Of a DNA stretch of 7,012 nt, positions 1 through 7,012 are shown piece after piece. This DNA comes from JAJPJX01 sp964568355 (lineage in GTDB: Bacteria; Acidobacteriota; Terriglobia; Bryobacterales; Bryobacteraceae), in assembly GCA_964568355.1 (NCBI GenBank), contig CAZMRK010000497.1, forward strand, positions 1 through 7,012, in the 5' to 3' direction. The stretch's first letter is position 1; every line of letters starts with the position of its first letter. The notes beneath the pieces were generated by a model, which worked only from the letters and a program-made list of their open reading frames with translations, searched no databases and was not told the origin of the DNA. The translations under genes were made by a program, and so were the position numbers.

Positions 1-90
1 GATAAAACACGCGTAAAACATGCCTCCGATCAGGGCCACGACGGAGCCGATGTGCAGCCAGCGCATGATGACGTTCAGGGCTTCAGCCAT
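1..90 (-). CDS. N-terminal fragment of a membrane protein, possibly CopD/DUF2269-like
   Basis: Reading the minus strand from an ATG at 90-88 gives 30 uninterrupted codons running off the left edge. The protein begins MAEALNVIMRWLHIGSVV and continues through a hydrophobic stretch with a Gly-Gly pair (about residues 22-23) to FYACFI. An early Trp-Leu-His followed by a glycine-rich hydrophobic helix resembles the first transmembrane helix of CopD/DUF2269-type multi-helix proteins, but 30 residues are too few for a firm family call. The upstream 23 bases are shared with the divergent hydrolase gene. There is no Shine-Dalgarno (SD) sequence in them. A TATACT hexamer six bases upstream of the ATG would place transcription start at or next to the start codon, so a leaderless mRNA is possible. 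The reading frame and start are well supported; the function is not. Confidence 0.6.
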   Translation of the reverse strand, partial: MAEALNVIMRWLHIGSVVALIGGMFYACFI

Positions 91-96
91 GTGTTG

Positions 97-106
97 AGTA
101 TACAAT
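97..106. promoter_or_regulatory. Candidate divergent -10 element around a GTATAC palindrome
   Basis: The 23-base gap between two divergent start codons contains AGTATACAAT. On the plus strand TATACA (99-104) lies 9 bases before the hydrolase ATG. On the minus strand TATACT (102-97) lies 6 bases before the ATG of the membrane protein. Both match the bacterial -10 consensus at 4-5 of 6 positions, and the self-complementary GTATAC core serves both strands. No convincing -35 box stands at 16-18 bases on either side. Because the two -10 hexamers overlap, polymerase binding in the two directions should be mutually exclusive. The location and symmetry are seen; promoter activity is inferred. Confidence 0.38.
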
Positions 107-113
107 CGGCTTA

Positions 114-746
114 ATGATCCACGAGATTCTGCCAGTGGGGATGTTGCAGTGCAACTGCTCGGTTTTCGGCGACGAACAGAGCGGTGAAGCGATTGTCATC
201 GATCCCGGCGACAACATTCCGGAGATTCAGGCGGTGCTTCAAAAGCATGGGCTGAAGGTGACGGCGATCGTGATCACGCATGCGCATATCGACCATATCG
301 GCGGCGCCGCGCAGCTCAAGAAATTCACCGGGGCTCCGGTCTACCTGAACGCGCAGGACACGCTCCTGCAAGACATGATGGAGATACAGGCCGGATGGCT
401 GGGCGTGGAGACGCCGGAGCGGGCGGAGATCGACGTAGCGGTTAAGGACGGCGACCGGCTGCGGCTGGGAGCGGCCGAATTCCAGATTCTGCACACCCCG
501 GGACATACGCCGGGCAGCATCAGCGTGTGGATTCCCGCGGAGAAAAAGCTGGTGGCCGGGGATACGCTGTTCCGGGACAGCATCGGGCGGACGGATCTGC
601 CGGGCGGGGACGGAAAGCAGATTCTGCGGTCGATCCAGGAGAAGCTGCTGCCGCTTGCGGACGACACGATCGTGATTCCGGGGCACGGCGCCAATACGAC
701 CATCGGGCGGGAGAAAGAGACGAATTACTTTTTACAGGGATTATAG
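114..746 (+). CDS. MBL-fold metallo-hydrolase, glyoxalase II-like (YcbL type)
   Basis: This is a 210-residue cytoplasmic protein with the full metal-binding set of the metallo-beta-lactamase fold. T-H-A-H-I-D-H at 55-61 supplies H56, H58, D60 and H61; HTPGH ends at H131; D150 lies in AGDTLF; and the last His is H191 in PGHG. SIGRTDLPGGD (156-166) is typical of the short glyoxalase II-like/YcbL subgroup, which lacks the C-terminal substrate-binding domain of full-length GloB (about 250 residues). Family members hydrolyse thioesters such as S-lactoylglutathione or related esters, using a di-metal centre; the substrate here is unknown. The ATG at 114 is the only start that keeps the complete N-terminal beta strand. 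No SD precedes it, and the candidate -10 element is so close that the message may be nearly leaderless. The stop codon lies two bases before the next start, so it is probably co-transcribed with the aminotransferase. Confidence 0.93.
   Translation: MIHEILPVGMLQCNCSVFGDEQSGEAIVIDPGDNIPEIQAVLQKHGLKVTAIVITHAHIDHIGGAAQLKKFTGAPVYLNAQDTLLQDMMEIQAGWLGVETPERAEIDVAVKDGDRLRLGAAEFQILHTPGHTPGSISVWIPAEKKLVAGDTLFRDSIGRTDLPGGDGKQILRSIQEKLLPLADDTIVIPGHGANTTIGREKETNYFLQGL
736..740 (+). promoter_or_regulatory. Ribosome-binding site for the aminotransferase start at 749
   Basis: AGGGA lies 8 bases upstream of the ATG at 749, inside the last codons of the hydrolase gene. It supports 749 as the true start over the much longer in-frame opening from 527, whose extra residues overlap the hydrolase in another frame and carry no family similarity. 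Confidence 0.6.
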
Positions 747-748
747 AC

Positions 749-1870
749 ATGGATATTCCGAATTGGCCTGTTTCCACTGAGCGCGAGCTGGAACTGCTGC
801 GCCAGGTGCTGGAGAGCGCCCAATGGGGCGGCTACCACGAGTTTGTGGGAAAGTTCGAACGCGAGTTCGCCGCGTTCCAGCAATGCGCCCATGGAGTAGC
901 GGCGGTGAACGGCACCGTCACCCTGGAGATGGCGCTGGCGGCAGCGGGGATCGGCCCGGGCGACGAAGTGATTGTGCCGGCGATCTCGTTTATCTCGACG
1001 GCAACGGCGGTCTCGCGCGTGGGCGGCACGCCGGTCTTCGTGGATATCGAAGAGCTGACGTTCAACATGGATCCGGAGCGGGCCGCGGCAGCGATCGGGC
1101 CGCGCACCAAGGCGATCGTTGTCGTGCACTTCGGCGGGCCGATGGCCGATATGGACCGGCTGGGGAAGCTGGCGAAGGATCGCGGCCTGGTGCTCATTGA
1201 AGACGCGGCGCACGCGCACGGCTCGGAGTGGCGCGAGCATCGGGCGGGCAGCCTGGGGCTGGCCGGCTCGTTCAGTTTCCAGAATTCGAAGGTGATGACG
1301 TCGGGCGAGGGCGGCATCCTGATCAGCAACGACGGCGACTTTCTGGCGCGCGCGCGGGCGATTGGAGACCAGGGCCGGCGGGTGGGAGGCGGCTGGTTCC
1401 ACCACTATACGCTGGGGACGAATTATCGCATCACCGCCTGGCAAGCGGCCGTGCTGCTGGCCGGTCTGGAGCGGCTGCCGGAACAGATCTGCCGCAGGAC
1501 CCGCAACGCGAAACTGCTGCTGGCAGAGCTGGCCGATATCGGGGCGATCCGGTGGCAGGAGGTACCGGCGGCGGCCAACGTGAACTCCTGGTACCTGATG
1601 CTCGGGCGGGTGAATGCGAAAGATCTGGGCATGACGCGAGACCAGTTTCACAAGCGAGTGACGGGCGAGGGGATTCCGTGCACGCCCTTCTATCCGCACC
1701 CGCTTTATGGGAATCCGCTATACCGGGCGGGCGGGTGCCGCGTGGAGCCGTGCCCGGTGGCGGAGGCCTGTATCAACGACGCGTTCTGGCTGCCGCATCG
1801 CGTGCTGATGGGTAGCGAGGAACAGACCCACGCGATCGCCCAGGGCTTGCGGCGCGCCTGCGGGGTGTAA
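749..1870 (+). CDS. DegT/DnrJ/EryC1/StrS-family PLP-dependent aminotransferase
   Basis: This 373-residue protein has the normal length for the sugar aminotransferase (SAT) family, fold type I. Visible landmarks are the phosphate-binding NGT at 54-56; PAISFISTATAV (77-88); the PLP-ring Asp in IEDAAHAHG (D152); the Schiff-base lysine K181 in FQNSKVMTSGEGG; GTNYRIT at 223-229; and a C-terminal substrate segment rich in Pro and Tyr (CTPFYPHPLYGNPLY, 311-325). Such enzymes transfer an amino group, usually from glutamate or glutamine, to keto-sugars or keto-cyclitols. The AHAHG and SFSFQ..K.MTSGEGG wording resembles the StsC (scyllo-inosose aminotransferase)/RifK (AHBA synthase) side of the family more than the nucleotide-sugar ArnB/PglE side. 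That placement rests on motif memory, not on a tree. No glycosyltransferase, epimerase or dehydrogenase adjoins it, so the product cannot be named. The start at 749 is supported by an SD. It follows the hydrolase stop by 2 bases and precedes the amidohydrolase by 15. Confidence 0.93.
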   Translation: MDIPNWPVSTERELELLRQVLESAQWGGYHEFVGKFEREFAAFQQCAHGVAAVNGTVTLEMALAAAGIGPGDEVIVPAISFISTATAVSRVGGTPVFVDIEELTFNMDPERAAAAIGPRTKAIVVVHFGGPMADMDRLGKLAKDRGLVLIEDAAHAHGSEWREHRAGSLGLAGSFSFQNSKVMTSGEGGILISNDGDFLARARAIGDQGRRVGGGWFHHYTLGTNYRITAWQAAVLLAGLERLPEQICRRTRNAKLLLAELADIGAIRWQEVPAAANVNSWYLMLGRVNAKDLGMTRDQFHKRVTGEGIPCTPFYPHPLYGNPLYRAGGCRVEPCPVAEACINDAFWLPHRVLMGSEEQTHAIAQGLRRACGV

Positions 1871-1885
1871 GATATTCGAAAACTC

Positions 1886-2941
1886 ATGAAACTGCTTCCG
1901 GTCTTCGCCTGCTTGTGCGGGATGCTGTCCGCGCAGACTATGTCCATCGAGGAGTACGAGCCGAAATCCACGCTCGTGGTTCCACAACATCCGGTCACGC
2001 GCGCCAAGTATCCTTTCGTCGACGTACATAACCACCAGTCGAACATGTCGCCGGAGTACATCGACCGGCTGGTGGCGGACATGGACAAGATCAACCTGCG
2101 GGTGATGGTCAATTTGAGCGGCGGATATGGGGAGCGGCTCAAGAGGACGGTCGCGGCCATGAAGGGACGCCACCCGGACCGGTTCGTGGTATTCGCGAAT
2201 ATCGATTTTTCGGATATTGATGCTGCGGACTATAGCGACCGGGCGGCGCGCCAGCTTGCCGCGGATGTGAAAAACGGCGCACAGGGGCTGAAGATTTTCA
2301 AGAACTTCGGCATGGATTTGAAGGACACGAAGGGGCAGCGAATCCATGTGGACGATCCGCGCTTCGACCAGCTTTTCGAGCTGTGCGGGAAGCTGAAGAT
2401 TCCGGTGTTGATCCATACCGGGGAGCCGTGGTCCTTTTTCCAGCCGCAGGACAAGTACAACGAGCGCTGGCTGGAGCTGAAGCAGTTCCCGAGCCGGGCG
2501 CGTCCGCCGGAGCGCTATCCGAGCTGGGAGACGCTGATGGGGGAACAGCATCACCTGTTTGCGAAGCATCCGCACACGATCTTCATCAATGCGCACCTGG
2601 GATGGCTGGGCGGCAACCTAGGCGAGCTGGGGCGGCTGATGGACCGGCTTCCGAATATGTATACGGAGATCGGGGCGGTGCTGGCGGAGTTGGGGAGGCA
2701 GCCTCGGTTCGCGCGGGAGTGGTTCATCAAGTATCAGGACCGGGTGTTGATGGGCAAGGACACCTGGGAGCCCTCCGAGTATTTTTACTATTTCCGGGTG
2801 CTGGAAACAGCGGATGAATATTTCGACTATTACCGGAAGCGGCACGCGTTCTGGAAGATGTACGGGCTGAATCTACCGGATGAGGTTTTGAAGAAGGTAT
2901 ACTACCAGAACGCGGTGCGCTTGATTCCGGGGTTGAAGTAG
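1886..2941 (+). CDS. Exported amidohydrolase (amidohydrolase-2/ACMSD-like superfamily)
   Basis: This 351-residue protein has a short N-terminal signal: Lys2, a hydrophobic core at 3-14, and probable cleavage after LSA at 14-16. It should therefore act in the periplasm or outside the cell. The mature part is a TIM-barrel metal hydrolase of the amidohydrolase-2 type. It has the HxH pair H48/H50 in FVDVHNH, Lys136 in GLKIFKNFG, H177 in LIHTGEP, H237 in NAHLGW, and the late Asp D292 in LMGKDTWEP, where most relatives have G-T/S-D. The C-terminal block (YYFRVLETADEYFDYYRK, then HAFWKMYGL) is rich in aromatics and, as I recall, typical of a secreted subgroup common in Acidobacteria and Bacteroidetes. 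Family members perform hydrolyses or decarboxylations; the substrate here is unknown. No clear SD precedes the ATG. Later in-frame ATGs (1922, 1940) would remove the signal, so 1886 is preferred. It is probably the last gene of a three-gene transcript, ending 43 bases before a convergent operon. Confidence 0.88.
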   Translation: MKLLPVFACLCGMLSAQTMSIEEYEPKSTLVVPQHPVTRAKYPFVDVHNHQSNMSPEYIDRLVADMDKINLRVMVNLSGGYGERLKRTVAAMKGRHPDRFVVFANIDFSDIDAADYSDRAARQLAADVKNGAQGLKIFKNFGMDLKDTKGQRIHVDDPRFDQLFELCGKLKIPVLIHTGEPWSFFQPQDKYNERWLELKQFPSRARPPERYPSWETLMGEQHHLFAKHPHTIFINAHLGWLGGNLGELGRLMDRLPNMYTEIGAVLAELGRQPRFAREWFIKYQDRVLMGKDTWEPSEYFYYFRVLETADEYFDYYRKRHAFWKMYGLNLPDEVLKKVYYQNAVRLIPGLK

Positions 2942-2944
2942 GGG

Positions 2945-2966
2945 GCATCGACAGGAGTGTCGATGC
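2945..2966. terminator. Perfect 9-bp stem-loop between convergent genes
   Basis: GCATCGACA (2945-2953) pairs without mismatch with TGTCGATGC (2958-2966) around a four-base GGAG loop. It begins four bases after the amidohydrolase stop. No T-run follows on either strand, so it is not a textbook intrinsic terminator. It could end or protect the 3' ends of both convergent messages, or it could be a dispersed palindromic element. Confidence 0.5.
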
Positions 2967-2967
2967 G

Positions 2968-2983
2968 GCCTGTTGAAGCAGGC
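2968..2983. terminator. Second stem-loop, directly after the first
   Basis: GCCTG (2968-2972) pairs with CAGGC (2979-2983); one T-G wobble can extend the stem, leaving a TGAA loop. It ends one base before the stop codon of the response regulator gene on the other strand, and is separated from the first hairpin by a single base. Again there is no T-tract. From the minus-strand operon this hairpin would be the first structure in the 3' end; from the plus-strand operon, the second. Confidence 0.4.
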
Positions 2984-2984
2984 A

Positions 2985-4330
<1,346 letters not shown>

Positions 4331-4334
<4 letters not shown>

Positions 4335-5584
4335 TCGCTTGGGGCCTCCGGCCGGGTGGTCGGGAGATACACGCGAAACACGCTGCCCTTCCCTGGCTCG
4401 CTCTCCACTGCTATCTTACCGCCGTGTTGATCAACGATTTTGGAAACGATGGCGAGGCCCATGCCGATGCCGTCGGGCTTGGTGGTGACGAAGGGGTTGA
4501 AGATGGTGTCGATCAGCTTCGGATCGATGCCGCTGCCGCGATCGATGACCGAGATTTCCGCGTTTCCGGCGACGGGGCGGGTTTTGATGGTCACGGCGCC
4601 GCCGGCCTGGGTGGCCTGGGCGGCGTTCATCAGCAGGTTGTAGATCACGCGTTCCATCAGTTCGGCATCGAGAGGGAAAGGCGGGATATCGGGGGAGTAG
4701 TTCTTATAGACCGTGACGCCGCGGTTCTTGGAATCGCGTTCCATGAGCGTGACGGCGCGGTCGAGCACTTGGGAGAGGTCAGCGCGCGCCAGGCGCAACT
4801 GGAGCGGACGGACGAAATCGAGAAAGCGGGTGACGAGGGAATTGGTGCGATCGACTTCGGAGCTGATAAACCCGGCGACCTCACGGGCCACTTCGTTTTC
4901 GGTGGAGACGCTGCGGGAGAGCATCTCCGCGGAAGCTTTCATGGTCCCCAGAGGGTTGCGCAGTTCGTGAGCGAGGCCGGCAGCCAGTTGGCCGAGCGCA
5001 GCCAGGCGATCAGAGCGGCGCACGGCTGCCTCAGCCTCGTGCAGATTGCGATTGGCCTCGGCGAGTTGTTCGGCGACGGCTTTGGACTTGGCGGATTGGA
5101 CACGCAAGGCTTCAGCGAGGGCGTTGGCCAGGATTCCGGTCATGGAAAGAAAGATGACGCGGCGGATCAGCTCGCGTATGTCGGCCGGCTCGAGGGTAAA
5201 GCGGGTCCAATCGATGAACAGCAGGAAAGAGAGATATGAGCCGCAAGCCAACAGGGAGAACAGCAGGGTCGAGAGCACGCTCATGGTCGCGGCGGCGGAG
5301 ACGACGGGCAGCACCAGGACCAGCCAGTAGGGGCTATTGATGGCGTTGGTATAACCGATCAGCACGTATCCCAGCACAAGCTTGAGGATGATCCAGAACA
5401 CTTTGCCGGAGTTGGTTTCCAGAAAGGTCAGCCGCGGCTCGGCAAGCTGCACGACGGCGAGCGAGGCGAGCAGCAGGAACTCCGAGATATCAGGGCTGAG
5501 ACTGGAGGCAAAGAGCGCCGAAAACAGCAGCAGCCACACCAGATCCTGCGCTCGGATGAAGCGTATCCAGCGAGAGAGGGGCAC
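4331..5584 (-). CDS. Membrane sensor histidine kinase, NtrB/PilS-like, cognate to the response regulator
   Basis: This is a 417-residue inner-membrane kinase. The first 160 residues contain about six hydrophobic segments (roughly 14-30, 35-49, 62-78, 85-99, 100-124, 141-158) joined by short loops, with no sizeable periplasmic domain and no evident PAS domain. A charged helical linker (about 163-192, likely coiled coil) leads to HisKA, with phosphoacceptor H206 in LAHELRNPLGT. The HATPase_c domain follows with N box NLLMNAAQA (N316, N320), G1 DRGSGI (D348), F box FNPFVTTK (362-369) and G2 GIGMGLAI (372-379). The HELRNPL box and intact catalytic boxes predict activity. A six-helix input without a periplasmic domain suggests sensing in or at the membrane, an architecture resembling PilS, but no pilus genes are present. 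The start is GTG at 5584-5582. An in-frame TGA three codons upstream excludes a longer protein, and a weak GAGA lies seven bases before it. The stop overlaps the regulator start. Confidence 0.94.
4345..4349 (-). promoter_or_regulatory. GGAGG ribosome-binding site for the TTG start of the response regulator
   Basis: On the minus strand GGAGG ends 10 bases before the TTG at 4334-4332, within the last codons of the kinase gene. It decides the unusual start and points to translation re-initiation or coupling at the TTGA stop/start overlap. Confidence 0.7.
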
Positions 5585-5588
5585 GATG
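5573..5588 (+). promoter_or_regulatory. Possible alternative ribosome-binding site and ATG for rpsA
   Basis: AGAGAGGGG (5573-5581) is followed at good distance by ATG at 5586. This ATG is in frame with rpsA and without a stop before 5631. It would add 15 residues beginning MISQSGLCHN. The annotated start at 5631 has no SD at all. The purine run also encodes the first codons of the divergent kinase, so it could be fortuitous. The added residues do not look like an S1 N-terminus. Confidence 0.3.
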
Positions 5589-5602
5589 ATATCTCAGTCG
5601 GG

Positions 5603-5611
5603 ATTATGCCA
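5603..5611 (-). promoter_or_regulatory. Candidate extended -10 promoter for the kinase-regulator operon
   Basis: On the minus strand the sequence reads TGGCATAAT, an extended -10 (TGn plus CATAAT, 5 of 6 to TATAAT). Transcription would begin near 5596, giving a leader of about 12 bases before the GTG start. No good -35 is seen at 16-18 bases; a TTGGAC farther upstream is spaced too widely, although extended -10 promoters can work without one. The site lies in the 46-base gap shared with rpsA. Confidence 0.4.
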
Positions 5612-5630
5612 CAATAGCAACGTACCTCTC

Positions 5631-7012
5631 ATGTCCAACGAATCAGCTCTGGATCACGATCGGGTGACCGATCGCGACACCCAAACCGCGTCCGAACCCG
5701 GCGCATCCTTTGGCGACATTCTATCGGCATACGAACAGTCGCATTCCCACAAGCCCGAACCCGGTGGCGGCGGGCTTGATGCCACCGTGGTAGCGGTCTC
5801 TCCAGAGTCGGTGTTTCTGGACATCGGGATGAAGACCGAAGGGGTCATTCCGACCAAAGAACTCACCGATGCGGCGGGGCGGGTGGCCGTGGCTCCCGGC
5901 GACCAGATACAGGTCACAATCAAGGGGCGCGATCCGGAGGGATATTACCTGGTCTCGCGTATCCAGGTGGAGCGCCCGAAGGACTGGTCTTCGCTTGAAA
6001 AAGCCTTTGCCGAGAAGCAGACGATTGCGGGCGTGGTTTCCGGCGTGGTGAAGGGCGGCTTGAGCGTGGATGTAGGAGTGCGAGCTTTCATGCCCGCTTC
6101 GCGCAGCGGTGCCAAAGACGCAGCCGAGATGGAAAAGCTGGTGGGCCAGGACATCTCCTGCAAGATCATCAAGCTGGACGTGGCGGATGAGGACGTGGTG
6201 GTGGACCGGCGCGTAGTGCTCGAGGAAGAAGAAGCACGCGTGCGGGAACAAGCCTTCGCTGCGGTGCAGGAAGGCGCGGTGATCGAGGGCACAGTGCGCA
6301 GCCTGACTGACTACGGAGCCTTTGTCGATGTGGGCGGCGTGGACGGCTTGCTACACGTGGCAGACATCTCCTGGGGCCGCATCAAGAAACCATCCGATGT
6401 GCTGACGGCCGGACAGACGGTCACGGTTCAGGTACTCAAAGTAGATCCGGCGAAGCGGCGGATTTCGTTGGGCATGAAGCAACTGCAGCCGCATCCGTGG
6501 GACCTGGCGCCGGAGAAATACAAGGTTGGCGACCGGGTGCATGGAACGGTGACGCGCCTGGCGGATTTCGGCGCTTTTGTGGAACTGGAACCCGGCATCG
6601 AAGGGTTGGTGCATCTCTCCGAGCTCTCGTGGTCGAAGAAAGTGCGCAAACCGGCCGATGTAGTGAAGGCCGGGGAGATGGTGGACGTGGTTGTGCTGGG
6701 CGTGAATGCAGCCGACCGCCGGATTTCGCTGGGGCTGAAACAGGCTCTGGGCGATCCGTGGGCGGAGATCGAGACCAAGTTTCCGGTGGGTAGCATCGCC
6801 GAAGCACCGATTACCAGCCTGACCAAGTTCGGCGCGTTCGTGCAGTTGTCGGAAGGCGTGGAAGGTATGATCCACGTGGGCGACATCAGCGCGGAGAAGC
6901 GCATCAACCATCCCCAGGATGTGCTGAAGGTAGGGCAGGTGGCGAGAGCGCAGGTGCTCGAAGTGGACCGGGAGCGGCGGCGCATTCGCCTGGGAATGAA
7001 ACAACTGCAGCC
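5631..7012 (+). CDS. rpsA: 30S ribosomal protein S1, partial (runs off the right edge)
   Basis: An open frame of 460 codons plus two bases reaches the window end without a stop. After a polar N-terminal tail (about 1-46, with SFGDILSAYEQSH at 26-38) come five S1/OB-fold RNA-binding domains, at about 48-113, 131-197, 216-284, 300-370 and 387-457. Domain 3 carries YGAFVDVGGVDGLLHVADISW, the signature of bacterial S1; domains 4 and 5 repeat FGAFVEL/FGAFVQL and RRISLG/RRIRLG. The first two domains are more divergent, as is usual for the ribosome-binding end of S1. E. coli S1 has 557 residues and six domains, so one more domain probably lies beyond the edge. S1 binds mRNA at the 30S subunit and helps translation of leaders lacking a strong SD. 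The ATG at 5631 is chosen because the protein then starts with a typical polar MSNES tail. It has no SD, and an alternative ATG lies at 5586. It is transcribed divergently from the kinase, and its promoter was not identified. Confidence 0.95.
   Translation, partial: MSNESALDHDRVTDRDTQTASEPGASFGDILSAYEQSHSHKPEPGGGGLDATVVAVSPESVFLDIGMKTEGVIPTKELTDAAGRVAVAPGDQIQVTIKGRDPEGYYLVSRIQVERPKDWSSLEKAFAEKQTIAGVVSGVVKGGLSVDVGVRAFMPASRSGAKDAAEMEKLVGQDISCKIIKLDVADEDVVVDRRVVLEEEEARVREQAFAAVQEGAVIEGTVRSLTDYGAFVDVGGVDGLLHVADISWGRIKKPSDVLTAGQTVTVQVLKVDPAKRRISLGMKQLQPHPWDLAPEKYKVGDRVHGTVTRLADFGAFVELEPGIEGLVHLSELSWSKKVRKPADVVKAGEMVDVVVLGVNAADRRISLGLKQALGDPWAEIETKFPVGSIAEAPITSLTKFGAFVQLSEGVEGMIHVGDISAEKRINHPQDVLKVGQVARAQVLEVDRERRRIRLGMKQLQ
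6474..6490 (+). repeat. Copy 1 of a near-identical 17-base repeat inside rpsA
   Basis: ATGAAGCAACTGCAGCC encodes MKQLQP at the end of S1 domain 3. It recurs at 6996-7012 with one base changed (16 of 17 identical). A third, weaker copy at the end of domain 4 reads LKQALG. This reflects the duplicated S1 domains rather than a mobile repeat. Confidence 0.7.
6996..7012 (+). repeat. Copy 2 of the 17-base repeat inside rpsA
   Basis: ATGAAACAACTGCAGCC at the end of S1 domain 5 matches 6474-6490 except for a synonymous G to A change in the Lys codon. The window ends exactly with this copy, so it may extend further. Confidence 0.7.

Noticed and set aside
527..748. N-terminal extension of the aminotransferase by 74 codons
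   Set aside because: It overlaps the conserved C-terminal half of the MBL hydrolase in another frame, has a low-complexity Arg/Gly/Ala composition, and the ATG at 749 has an SD and gives the normal family length.
1886..1935. Lipoprotein signal (Cys9 or Cys11) in the amidohydrolase
   Set aside because: The residues before each Cys do not form a proper lipobox, and the hydrophobic core would be too short. A plain signal peptide cut after LSA fits better.
725..2596. Long minus-strand open frames opposite the aminotransferase and amidohydrolase (324 and 292 codons)
   Set aside because: They are rich in Arg, His and Pro, lack recognisable motifs, and cover genes with clear family signatures. They are shadows of codon bias.
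5590..5611. Possible sigma-54 promoter upstream of the kinase (minus strand TGGCA)
   Set aside because: The GG dinucleotide is present but no GC follows at the required 10-base spacing, so the -12 element is missing. I saw no other convincing -24/-12 pair in the window.
5721..7004. Minus-strand open frames opposite rpsA (176 and 217 codons), with apparent internal repeats
   Set aside because: They run opposite S1; the repeats merely mirror the duplicated S1 domains on the coding strand.

Overview
This is a dense, GC-rich bacterial chromosomal window with six complete or near-complete genes, a clipped gene at the left edge, and no intergenic gap above 50 bases. The gene types suggest an acidobacterium, perhaps of the Solibacter/Bryobacter group: an exported amidohydrolase of the 'GKDTW' type, an NtrC-type two-component pair, and ribosomal protein S1 with an acidic N-terminal tail. 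That assignment comes from protein style alone and is moderate to low in confidence. I see no mobile elements, tRNA or rRNA genes, CRISPR arrays or clear signs of transfer.

Layout. At the left edge, on the minus strand, are the first 30 codons of a membrane protein (1-90). A 23-base gap with a palindromic GTATAC core may hold a divergent promoter. It is followed on the plus strand by a tightly packed set: an MBL-fold hydrolase of the glyoxalase II type (114-746), a DegT/StrS-family PLP aminotransferase (749-1870) and a secreted metal-dependent amidohydrolase (1886-2941). The gaps of 2 and 15 bases suggest one transcript. This group ends against a convergent two-gene operon on the minus strand. 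The 43-base gap between them is almost filled by two adjacent stem-loops (2945-2983).

The minus-strand operon encodes a six-TM sensor histidine kinase (5584-4331, GTG start) and a sigma-54-dependent NtrC-family response regulator (4334-2985). The regulator starts at a TTG that overlaps the kinase stop codon (TTGA), with a GGAGG ribosome-binding site inside the kinase gene, so translation is probably coupled. The kinase should sense a membrane or cytoplasmic cue and phosphorylate Asp51 of the regulator, which would then activate sigma-54 promoters. I found no sigma-54 promoter in the window, so its targets lie elsewhere.

Divergent from the kinase, 46 bases away, is rpsA (5631 to the right edge), encoding ribosomal protein S1. 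Five S1 domains are visible before the window ends. Its start is uncertain, because an in-frame ATG 45 bases upstream has a much better ribosome-binding site.

Overall this is an ordinary core-genome region. I see no convincing new multi-gene system. The points worth a second look are the compact divergent and convergent junctions, the non-ATG coupled start, the rpsA start choice, and the uncharacterised aminotransferase/amidohydrolase pairing.
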